Below the pieces are notes generated by a model. It searched no databases. It worked only from the letters and a program-made list of their open reading frames with translations, and was not told the DNA's origin. This document shows, one piece after another, positions 1 to 12,700 of a stretch of 64,000 bases of DNA (the stretch's first letter is position 1; each line of letters begins with the position of its first letter). The stretch is from Nectonema munidae. Taxonomy: Eukaryota > Nematomorpha > Nectonematoida > Nectonematidae. The DNA lies in contig JAUIRK010000957.1 of the NCBI GenBank assembly GCA_030549495.1, positions 74,501 through 138,500 on the forward strand, read 5' to 3'. Position numbers and translations under genes: made by a program.

Positions 1-542
1 TGCTCTTTGTTTAAAATAGAGTTTATTTTTTTACCAATCGTTGTACTATGCCAATTTTGACGTAAATTAAGCGTTAATGAAAAAAACTTGCTCAAATTAT
101 TTAAAAATTGCATTGCAATAAATATCTTGTCACGGTTTCCCAACTGCAACAGAGGTTCTCTTCGATTGAGTATCAGTAAAACAAATCTGCGATTAATGCC
201 CACAAATAAATGGCATGCTCAAACTGATCATACTACTCAGGATTTGAAGCATGATATTAGTGCACTTGTAGGAGAAAAACGAAAAGTTTCGGAAACACTT
301 TGATGTAAAATATTGAAAGTGTTTTCGAACATTTTCTGACTAAAATACAAAAAATTTTGAAATTGGAATTTAAAGGATATGGTATAGATTTAGTACTCGG
401 TTCGCTTGAAGTCAAATTGGGTTGGGTGTGGTGCGTGAACTCTTTAAATCGTGTAAAATGTAAAAAGTTAAAAATAAAACTCAAACAAACAACAAAGAGC
501 ATTAGGATAGAGAGATGTTGTCTAATCAAAATGAGGCCTCAC
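1..542. other. RRM1 intron, no exon recognised
   Basis: This should be intron downstream of the last visible RRM1 exon. A 71-codon open frame at 88-303 on the plus strand has no similarity I recognise. No RRM1 C-terminal motif (for example the APMPTASTAQ block) was found on the minus strand. Confidence 0.4.
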
Positions 543-764
543 TCCTTGACTGGAAGGCGATCCAGGATAGGTTTCGTATGGACCAAATTTTTCAGCGAGT
601 TCGCAAGATGCCTCGAGAGCGCCAAAGTAAATCGTTTCAAAGATGCGCTTGTTCAGTTCTCTCGCTTCCAGGGAATCGAACGGGTACCGCATCAGGATGA
701 AGCAGTCAGCTAAGCCTTGCACTCCAATCCCAATCGGGCGATGTCGGAGATTGGAGTACCTGGC
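543..764 (-). CDS. RRM1: RRM1 exon, last one seen in the window
   Basis: Encodes [59 protein letters not shown] and [13 protein letters not shown]. It ends at gga|gtgagg, a good donor, just where human RRM1 continues with ILQYDMW. No continuation was found in bases 1-540, so the remaining third lies outside the window. Confidence 0.95.
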
Positions 765-3700
765 CTAAATCCAGAAAACTGATTAGTTATTCAAGAAGGA
801 GATAAAAAAAAAAGGCCAAACTTCAGCAAGAGGATAATAATTCACATCGATGACTTTGTTTAGGTTTCGTGTCACGACTTTTGTTATGCGCTTGAGTTGC
901 TGGAAGTCAAATTTTTTGTCTTTCGTCACAAACTTGTTAAGAGCTATCGATGCCAGGTTGCAGACAGCGATCTAAAGACATCAATAAAAGTAACGCGTGT
1001 ATAGCGCGGAGATGGGAGAGGAGTCAAAAAAAATTAAAAATATGGACTGTGAATAGTACATCTTTTTCTCAAATATGTTTTTTAAAAATGAAAACAATCA
1101 ACAAATATCCAAGGAACAGACATCGATGAAAATTTTGATTAAAACAGTATTTGGAATAGTTAGTAGTTATCAACTTGATATTCCTCTCTCAAATGAATGT
1201 GCTGGGAGTGCGTTGAAGATTGCACAAGAGCTATTTACAAGTTGGAGAACGGCTGTAAACTAGAACAAACGTTTTATATGATCTATCGTCTTTTTAAGGA
1301 GGTTAGAAGAGAAGACTGGGGCTAGTGTACACCCCTCCTTAGCGAGATGGAGATGCATCAGAGCTTGAGAGAGAATCTTACTTCATCAGGGGCAGAGTAT
1401 TCGAGGATTTCCGTGCACAAGTTGCTGCACTTGATGGTGCCCAAATTTTTCTGGTTACTCTTCTTGTTGCACGCATCTTTGTAGAGCATGTAAGGAGTGC
1501 CTGTTTCGATCTGACTCTCAATGATCGCATACCAAACTTCTTGGGCGGAAACAGTCTTCACTGCTTTGCACTCAGCTTCGTACCTATCAATGCAGAAGTG
1601 ATAAATGACAAAAAATCTCTCTTAACACCTTCCAGGCATGGTGGTTCACCAAGTGAAACGATGAATAAAAACCATGTGCAGACAATTGGTTGATTTACAA
1701 CCTGATTATATATCAGAAATATTTTCCATTAGTTGACATTTTTAAAAAACTTTATTTTTGTGTTTATAAAATAAAAAAAAGTTTTTTTATCTTTAGAGGT
1801 TTTTTGTTTTTTCATTTATTTAACTTTTACTTTTTATAAAATTTATACTTTTTAAAATGCTTCTATTTTGAAAATTTTTAAGTTTAATTTGGACCCAAGA
1901 AAACACACGATTAATTTTGGAAAACGAATGCCTGAAAGGGTTAGTTCGAGAAAGTTCTACTTCGTATAAAGCTTCTCAAATTCGGAACCCCAGCAATCCG
2001 CCAAACCAGGGCACTCATTTGGACACATAAGTGACCATTTGGCATTGGATTCCACTCTTTTCATGAACAAATCTGGAATCCAAAGAGCGTAGAACAAATC
2101 TCTCGCACGCGACTCCTCATTTCCGTGATTCTTCTTCAGGTTAAGGAAATCAAAGATGTCAGCGTGCCACGGCTCCAAGTAAATCGCAAAAGCACCAGGA
2201 CGCTAAAAAGTTATTGTAGAAAGGCATTTAATTTTTTTTTACAATATATACAATTGCATAATTGCACGAGGAATATGGAAATTGTATTGGCAAGAAGTTA
2301 TTGAAAGAAATTAATTCTCTAGAGAAAAATGCCTAACTTAAAAGTCGAACTTTTTTGTTCTGATGAGTTTTTCGAGGCAAGAAGTTGCTTAGAGACGAGA
2401 CAATGATTTACATCAATAATATAATTATTTTTGAAGAAAAGTGAAAACCTTATTTCCACCCTGATCAACGTATCTTGCCGTGTTGTTGTAGACGCGTAGC
2501 ATGGGAACTATGCCGTTGGAATTGCCATTTGTGCCAGCGATGTAACTGCCACTAGCTCGAATGCAATGAATGTTCACTCCAATGCCGCCCGCAGACTTGG
2601 AAATCAAGGCACAGGACTTCAGCGTCTCATAAATACCGTCAATCGAGTCGTCTTGCATTGTGAGTAGGAAACAACTATTATCAAGTGTTAAAAAATCAAA
2701 TCACTATATAGAGACGGTTAAATAGTGAATTTGAAAAAAAGTTGACATTTCATGAAAAGAAAGGAAATTCTAAGAATTCAGAAAGTATAAGTATATTTTT
2801 GAAAGTCTTTACACCCGCTCCTCACATTTTTCTAGCACAACCAACAAATTTCTAATCCCGAAGAATGGACATTCTACACCGCGATGAAATCTTATCCTCA
2901 TTATAATTACTTGTCGTTCCGAAATATATCGCTTTATTTTTGATAAATTTGTTTCCAGTTTTAAATAAGAGACTCATTAAAGCAGGATTTAGATTTCAAT
3001 TAATTGAGAATAGATTTTGTACTATGCATAATATAGTGCAAAGTACTTTAGTTTCGCGAGGACGAAGTCATGCGCACGATTTTTAACTTCTTGAATATCG
3101 GAACTACAGTAATTTTTAATTTTATGTAAATTTTATACATAAAAACTTGAAACTCTGGAAATTAAGTTCGCGGAATTTAAGTAATTCAACGAAATTATTT
3201 CGCCATCTATCGTACAAATTCTGGGCACCATTTTTTCTTCATTATCTGAATTCCTAATCATACTTCAGGTATGAAATTTTTTCTTATTTTCTGAAATTCG
3301 ATATGTTAAAACAAATGACATATACCAATCCTAGCTCATATTCGCTTTGAGAAGCTGGAAATGCTTCAACAAAATGAGATAAGAAATAAGTTTATTATTG
3401 ACAAAAATCCTTGAAATTTTATTACAATTGAACTTAGTTTTTATATTATATTCATTTCCATTTTATTAATTGGCTGCCAAAGCCGATGGCAAGACAAAAA
3501 ATAAGGAGAAAAACCTCGCCAGACTACTTATATAAGTGAATTTTGAAAATTTTATACGTAAAAAATGGATTATTATCAGTTATCAGTCAAGTTAAAAATT
3601 TGTCATGCTAAGTGAGAATGATGTTTTAATAAGATTTCAAGTTCGTTAAGGCGGTGTTGATAGGCTACATTTTTTCAAAAAAAATTCTATTATAAAAAGC

Positions 3701-6700
3701 ACTTGGAATTTCATTCTTTTAAATTCACTCATCATACCACTTTGCAGAGTTCATCACTTTTTACTCCTTTCATCATACCATGGTGCAGATTATTATTAAC
3801 GAGAAACAATCGTTCCATTTCGTTAATGCACGAATGATTTACTCATGAGTATATCACACCCATACTAAATATTTATGCAAAAAGATAATAATACGCATAC
3901 GCATAAGTGCACGCAACCACGTTTATCTTCTTCTATACCAGCACCACACTTCTACTACGCATTTTTCGTTGTGTACTATTTAAACGGCATTTAGAGACTA
4001 AACTTAAGTCACTTCGTATGATGCTCATAACTTTTGCATTTCTTAACCAATTTTAGCATGAAATGCACGAAAGTAAAGCTTGATTTATGCGCTTTAAAAT
4101 AACACAAGTCACACAGGGAAAATCTATAGTATACTAAAATTGGATAGTTTTAGTAAAAATACTTTGCTGGCTTGATAAAATTTATGAAAAAAAATTTCTA
4201 TGCCAATAAAACTTCGCAAAACTTTTTAAGGTTAAACTAAGGGGAGACAAAAATGTTTTAAAAAGATCATATTGCACAACATTTTTAATTAAATATACTA
4301 TTGTGTTAAAAGGAATTGAAATTACAAAATGGCGAGACAGTGATGATAAACAATTAAGGACTTTCAGGCTATAAATAGAGATGAAACAAAACTGATTTAT
4401 GAGTATATTTACATTTTAAGCTTTTATTTCAAAAAAGATTTTTCTACTCAAAAATAAAAGTAATAATACATTTTTGATGACTGGCATAAGCATGCTAGCT
4501 TCTAATCCATAACATCGCGCAGGATTCTGCCTAAGGCATAGAGCATTGGCAGCTCACAAAAAGTGGCTTATCACAGCCCAATGATAGGCAACCTTCGACC
4601 CGCAATGACTTAGCAACTGTCGTTGTCATGAAGGAGTTTAACGTGCGCCGTCACTGGGAAACAGAACACACTTCATCCAAATTTGCATCAATGCCCGGCA
4701 CTGAGGGAAAGGAAGTCATTACTAGGTTTGTTTGCAAAAAAGAGCTTCTCTTTTTCAGAAGCAGACTGCTGAGGCTGACAAAGTGAGAAGCGCCAGTTAT
4801 GTAGTTTCTGGCAGAATGCAACCTTTTCCGGTTGGAGACTTCATCAGTGTCTCTTGTTGTTATAGCTGACTACATGTGCCCAGAACACAACTCAACTTCA
4901 GAGAACATGTCTCTTGTCCCGTACCGTTTGTCGTCGTATCGAAGAGATGTCAGACAACGTGTACGACTTTAAGACTTGCCCCCCTCCGTGCCACCACTAC
5001 TGGACAGGGATTAGGACTGAGTCGTAGAGCTATGCTGTCCCGTGTGTTGGCTTGCAGCAGGAAATTGCCACCTTGTTTTTTGAGAATAACTTATCCTACG
5101 CAGATAACTTTTCTGAACCGCGTGGGCTCGCTTGGCCTTTCTCACAGACATTTGTACGACGAACTTAACGTAAAGTTGCAAGGCAAAGACAGTCAGTCTT
5201 GTGACAGATATGCATGCACACATGACCGCCTTTGAAGTGAAGCTTAGTTTGTGGAAGCGTCAGTTGGTGCATTTTCCCCGTCTGGCTACTTGTGCCTTTG
5301 AAGATGTAGACCTAGAAACTTTCACTGGCGTAGTCGCGACTCTGCAAGATGAATTTGTCTTTTGTTTCGCAGAAGTAAAGTCGTTGGCTACTGACTTCAA
5401 ACTTTTCACGGCTCGATTTGACTTTCCTGTCGACGACGCGCCTTTTCCCTGCAGATGAAGTTGGTAGAGCTGCAATGCAAAGATGAACTCAAAACAACGT
5501 TCCACGCTTATCCACTCTCCTTTTTTCGCGACTTTGTCTTCCTCTTAACAAATTTCCTACATACATTGCGCATGTTCAACGCATTATTGTCATGTTTGGT
5601 AGCACCTACAGTTGCGAGCAGCTATTCTCCAAAATGAATTATACAAAATCTCTCAGATCGACATCTCAATGACATTCTAATGCTGTCCACCTCTTCCATC
5701 GAGCCGAATATCTAAGCATTTCTCCATAACAAACATCAACCTTCTCACGATTTGATTAAGTGCATATATTTTTCTCAATACGTATGTATCGTCTAATCTA
5801 ATATATAATATAATACGATTTCTGTAATACCGTATCCACGTTGAGGTATTTTTGGTCCAGCACGCAACCTGCTTCTGAAAGTCTCAATTGGTCCTCATCT
5901 TAGGAAGTTTGCCTTCCCCTGTCATAGCCCTTGCTCAAAAATATTCTCTGCAGTCTAACCACAAACCAATTCTTTTATCCTTAACTCACGCTCGTGGTAT
6001 CAGCAATATGAAAAGCGAGAATTTTCCAAGAAGTTTTTAAGTAAAAAAAATTCTAAAAATAACAACAAAACTAAGTTATTATGTAAGTGCCTTTTTAAAT
6101 TATAATATAAAAAAAATTGAGTTTTATTTGGTTGTATAAACTATTCAACATGAAAAAATAAAATATTTTGGTAAAAGATCCAAAAATGCATTTTTTTAAC
6201 TTTTTTTTTGGTCCAAGATGCAAAAATACATTTTTTTCAACCTTTTTTGGCGTCTCCTATCTTAAATCATAACAGGCATTTCAACTGATGTTCATTTTAC
6301 TTGAATGTATCATACCTACTAAAAAAACTTCTGTTTTTTTAAATTTAATTCTAACTCTATAGGTTCTATAATAATTTTTTGATATCTGATAAATAAGTTC
6401 TGATATAATTTAGAAGAATGTTACCATCAAGTTTCCAAACACAATATAAGAAAGTAAGGAAAAAATTCAGAATTTCACTATAGGATCCTTATTCACTAAA
6501 AATATTTCATTGAAAAAAACTGTTTATGGGATAAACACAAGACAAATCAAAAACAAATTATCTAAAATTACTAATCTAAACTTTGTCCTCTAAAAAATCT
6601 ACGAGAGCTTAGCGTTGTGATATTGTGTGTCACAGAAATGCAAAAGGGCATTCATGTAGATTTTTTTGATATTATATAAAAAATATTTGAAATATACATC

Positions 6701-9700
6701 TCTTCTGTCTCTGTTATTTGTTTTACCTTTTTTAGTAAAAAAGAAATTTAAGAAAAATATAACCTTAAATATGTGTAGCAAAAATTTTATACTATTTTGT
6801 TAATTTGATGTATCATATTTTATATTGCAAATGAAGCAAAAAGTCCAAAGTCACATTTAGAGCATTCAGTAGTTGGTCTTTTCAAACAGCCATCAAATGC
6901 ACATCTTCTCTTCATTATTACATCTATTGTGTCAAAAATCAAAGGAACTTTGCCAAACTTATTTAAATAATATCTTGAGCTGCATCAAGCATCCACGTAA
7001 AAACCGAATAATACTATTATTTGCCCCATATTCCAACTCTATAATTATTTTTATTCTGATACAAACGATCCACTCATCTGATGGTGGAATTGTATTGGGA
7101 CATTGGATTTCAATTTTTTACTTTCTTTTTTTGCAAAATCTTTTAACTTTCCTGTAAGGTAAAACACCATAAACAGAACTACATAATATTAGGACATTGT
7201 TGTCCATCCATCTGACAACTATTATATTAAAATTTTGATATGTACATGAAGAAAACGTTCCTCTTGGCTTTTATACATTTCTCTTTGAGAAAGAAGTGAA
7301 AATATAGAGAAGCGTATTTCATTTAGCGTTCCCGTATGAAGATAGACTTTTCATAAACTTTTCTGATAAAAATAGAGAATCCTAAAAAAAAAAGAAGGCA
7401 AGTCCTATCTATCTTCAGCGAAGTTTTCAACAGCGTTCACAATTGGTGTGCCAACTTTTCCGTAATTTTTCTTCTACTTTTTTGTAAACAATCATATGTG
7501 CAGGTACACCAAACTTTATAACTAAATCTGATTGGTTTACTTCTTACCTATTGTTTAAAAGGATGTTTGCCAAAGTATTCGATCATTGATTCGCCATGTG
7601 CTATGCATTGAGTTGGAACAAAGTATTTCATGAATGGACAAACTCCGAACATTCAAAAATTTGTCTTTCAAATCTATTGATTCATTATTTGTGAAGTGAA
7701 CAAATTTCATCAATTTCTGGAATCTAATCTTTCTCAAACCGTTATATATCATTTCATTTTTAACACCCCTCTTACCTTCTCAATATAAATGACTTGAAGG
7801 TACAGTAGCATATCCAGAAATTAAGAGAATTATGAGAAACACTTTCAGCTCTTCATTTTCAATAAATAAAATCAAATTTCTTTTTAAAATTTGAGTATAT
7901 TATTGTTTCCTCACAAATTAAACTCTAACTTTCTTCATAAAAAAAAAAGCCCAAACAATACATGAGAATTAATATTTCTGAATTGAGAAAAATCACTCAT
8001 AGGAAAAATGGAAAAACTTGGATTGAAAAGACTATCGCCATTCATCCAATCATCTTCATTTGTATCGAGACTCCGTTCATCTATAGCCTTTGTATTTGCT
8101 TCTCCAAGCAATTGCAAACTACTTAAATTATCGATGTATCTCCCAATATTAACTTATGTAAAGATATGGACATTTTTTTAACTAAAAATACGATATTAGA
8201 AAATTTTAATTGAATTTATAAAACAGTTTCTGTCGAAAGGCTAAAAAGTGTTGTATTCCAAAAGACATAAGTAGTGTTTTTCAAAAATTTTGCAGTTTTA
8301 ATTTTTTTACATTCTCTCAGGGAACATGGGTAAAAATAGTTGTAAACAAAATTTTATAAAGGGTTTGATCAAGGGCGCCAAACCTTAAAATTTTTGAGAT
8401 GGAGGACAAAAAACTTTTTAAATGGGAGGAAGTTTTTTAAAATATATGTGCTAGAACATTTCAATGAAATTTTTTTACAACACACACAATTCTCAGAGTT
8501 GCACATTTTAGTCCTTTCAAAATAAATTAATAAACAATTCATGCTTTATATTAAGTATTTGTAGCACAAACTAAAAAGTGATGAATATTCGGGACGAAAA
8601 ATCTTTTTGCCCTCTCTTTCCTCAAATGAGAGTCCGTGGGTTGAAGTTATAACTCATGGATGGGTGGTACGGATCTAAAGGCGGGCGATGGGGCAATCAC
8701 CCCCATCCTTTTTACTTACGCACTTGGAATATTATTTAATTGGAGGCAGTTATTTATATAGTCTCTGAATTTGGCAAAAAAACATTACTTTTATAGAAAA
8801 ACACCCTAATTTGTTCTTAGGAAAAATAAAGGCCTTCTAAGCATTATAACCAATTTCCCCACCTGTGTGTTTTTTCTGTATGCGCCCGTTATCGATGGTG
8901 CGTCTGAAGGAATTTTAAAGTAGAAATTTGAGTAAACTGAATGTTTATTATATAAAAGCAAATAAGTTTGCTAGATCCCTCATCTACCCATACCAGTACC
9001 AAAGGCTAGCCTATAAACTATTTAAGAACAAAGTATGAATAAAAACTTTAATTATTTTAGCAGGTTTATTGTAGGGCTGAAAGAATGATTTAACTGTGAG
9101 AAAAGAAAAGAGATTTGAAGGGAATGCCTGGAAACCAAACCCCTCTTCTATCCTCTCCTTTCTTTCACACGCAACCCTATATTATCAGTATCAAATCCTA
9201 AATTTGCATTATCAAGTATAAAACCGCGTTCGTTTTGAAAAATATCTTATGATAAAAATTGAACTTGTATCTACCCAGCGTGCCATTTTCTCTACATCAA
9301 AAATCTAAATAGGTATCTCTCTTTTCAAAAAATACTCTAAAAATGTGACCTATTAACTATAATAATTTACAGAAAAATTCATTCCTGTATAACTGCATTT
9401 ACCCTTATTATTTTTACCTTATGCAACAACAAAAATTGAGAGAGAAAAAGAATGAATAGGCCTGGAGAGTAAGGAGGCTATTGGTGATTACATTTTTTTT
9501 AACACATTTGATTTATTACTGACAAATAGACAACACTCCCACTCTCCAGAAAGGAAGAAATGAAAAACATGGAAAAATTTGCAGCCTCTTATTTTGATTG
9601 CGTAGCAGTGTATCGATTAAGTTTTTATTTATTTCAGCAGCTTTCTTTAAGAGTGCTTTGTAAATTCTTTGTTGAATATCAATGCCCTTCTCTGACAACT

Positions 9701-12700
9701 GTTTGCAGAGTTTTGATGCTTTTTTGGTAAAAAATTTTGTTCGAGTTAGAAATCTCATAGATAGTTATTGCTGATTTGTTGTGCTTTCATGTGGAGGTGT
9801 AAACGCCATTATTATCACTATCATTTTCGTCATCACTTTCAACATCATCATAGCTGTACTTCAATCTCTTCTGCCTCAGAGTCAGTGTCAGTATCCAGGA
9901 GTGTTAAATTCGATAAAACTTGGAAGGCTTTAGTTTCAGAACATCTTCTTCTCTTAGAAGTATGGGCAGCGTATTTGCTTGCAGGCTTTGCAAGTAGCAC
10001 TTCTTTTTGTCATAAGCATTGAAACATTCACCTCTGTTATTCTCTCCTTAATGTTTTGATTGATTTTTAAGAAACTAGTACTGACCAATAATCTGATCCT
10101 TAAGTTGCATTCCACTTCTGTTGGCTAGTGATCCTTCTTCGACAGGCAAATAAGTGGTGTAATTGGGTCTCGAAATGGACTAAATTCATCATCCATTTGT
10201 CCTTGTTCTTTTGAATAACTTCAAAGCTTTTTAAAGATGACATATTGGTCCGCATCAAAATCAAAAAGTGTTTTCATCCCCTAAGATTATTTTCACGGTT
10301 ACTGTTATAATTTGCTTAGGGTGCATTCAAATCTTTTTCTCTCTTATTCTCTGATACACAAACATTCTCTAATATCGTAATAACTCACTAAATTCAAAAC
10401 CAATATGAACAAAATAGGATTCAGGAACATTTGTGGCAGTTAATTATATACTTTAAAAATTAGGGTTCATGGGTAAACGTTTTTTAAAGATATCTCATTA
10501 ATGCGTTTGTTTTATATACAGGAAACTGTTAAAAAATAAAAAAGTAATATCTCTAGTACATACAATATACATATATAACTTATTCTCTAACAGATAATAT
10601 ACTCAGGACTATGATAAATACTTTCTTCATCTCTTCATTCACTCCTTTTGCACACACGCTCTTTCCAAAAATTTTAATCGATAAAGTTTTTTACCATAAC
10701 TGTAGATAACCAGTTCAATGTGGTACCTCGGTTTTCGAAAGTCTCGGTACTCGTACAATTCGGGTTTCGACGTAAAAAATCTAGTTGAAATTGTTTCAGT
10801 CCTCGGCCAGATTTCGGTACTCGACCAAATGCCAAATACGTGACGAACGCATATTTAATAAAGAAAAATAGCAAATATTTTGTTTAGATATTCGTGGAAT
10901 ATACACAATAAGATGTTATTAAGATACAGGATTAATTTCCTTTTACATTATTTCTTGTCGAAATAAATGATTGGGTATTAGAACAAATCGGTTTTCGAAC
11001 AATTTGTAGGAACAAATTAGGGCCGAAAACCGGGGTACTACTATATTTAATGAAAAAATGCACGGATGCTGTTTTGGACTATGATATTTCTTTTGGTCTA
11101 AAAATTTTAGTGAATATAATTTTGAAAATTTATACCAAAATCTCAAAGTATATGAAGGACGTAAGCAATATAAAATGTGTTCTAAAAGTTATGGCAAACC
11201 TTGAAAGCTGAGGCTTCGGAGTTCCAGCGTTGAATAGAGTTGGGGAGGCGTGTGTGAAATATTTTAGAGACATGAGATTGTAGGTTTCTATAGCAGATTT
11301 TATGTCTTCTCCATGAATTCCAACAGAAACGCGCATTAACAGATGTTGCGGTCTTTCTATGACTTTTCCATCAATTTTAAGTAAATAAGACCTCTCTAAA
11401 GTCTTTTAAAAAAGGATATAAGCTCTATTATAAAGAAACGCAGAGTTATACACAAGTAATACCTTAACTCCAAAGTAATTATAGGAATAATCTCGATCAT
11501 ACAAAATGGCATCATCCAACTCTTCTTTATGCTTTAATATAATACCATAAGTATTTTCTGAAAGCATAGAAGAAGCCGTAGAGTTCCTAGGATTTTTATA
11601 TTTGTACAAAAGGAACATTGTTTCTTAAAAATATATATTTTTTTACAGATGAGGATAAAACAAAAATTTTAATTATTTAATTACCACTAAAACTTTTCTT
11701 AGTTTCTTTATGTAGATTAGAAATTGCAATTCTTGCAGCAAGTTTAGCGTAATCAGGATGTTTTGTTGTCATCGTTGCTGCCACTTCAGCTGCTAAATTA
11801 TCGAGTTCAACTGTGGAAACATTTGGATATAATCCACTCACAACTCTTTGTGTTATCAGTTCCTTAAAATCATATGCACAAACTCATTAATGACAATATA
11901 ACTTAAAAGTAATATTATTTAAACCTTCCAAAATATAATCTAAAATTGAGTTTCTGTTATTTTTATAATTTACTTCTTAATATAAGGTTGGAATTTTAAA
12001 AATTAGTTAATTAAATTATTTATCTTATTTTATTTTTTCTAATTCAACAAAAGTTCTTTTTACTTTTCATATTGAGTGAAAATTTAATCCATTACCAAAG
12101 AAATAAATAAATACATTTTTTTTAGAATTAAAAAAAATTCTATAGTTTGATCAAAAAGAATTTAATTTACAAAACGTTTAGGCTATGTTGCCGCATAGTT
12201 AGTATACAATTCAATTTTTTTTCCGCACAAAGCCCCATTATAGTTTTTGAGTAAATTTGCTTTGTATAGATCTGGAATTATCAACATATCGGCGCATGAA
12301 AAAAATCAACCATTGTCTTCAATATATTTGTCACATGACAAAATGTTTTTGTATGAGTAATAACTGCAGGGCGAGGAAAAATTGACCCAAAAAAATTGTC
12401 TTTTACTCAGAGAAAAAATTGACTTTATTGACTTTTTAAAATTTCATTGAATTGAACAACTATGAACACTTTAGAGAAAGTATTGAAAATTATTTCAATC
12501 TTCGACTGAAAAAGTTTCCATGTTGACCTTTTCCTACTAAATCAATGAATCGTGAATATTCTCTAATTATTATTGTTAGCAAGTTTTGACACAGATTTTC
12601 TTTTTTAACAATTTCTTTGAAATTTGGCAATAAAATTCCATCATCATTAATTTCTTCACTGCTGGAAGATTTTAATGAAAATATTTTGCTGCTTGCAACC

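Noticed and set aside
88-303. 71-codon plus frame at the window start
   Set aside because: No recognised motif; it lies in an RRM1 intron.
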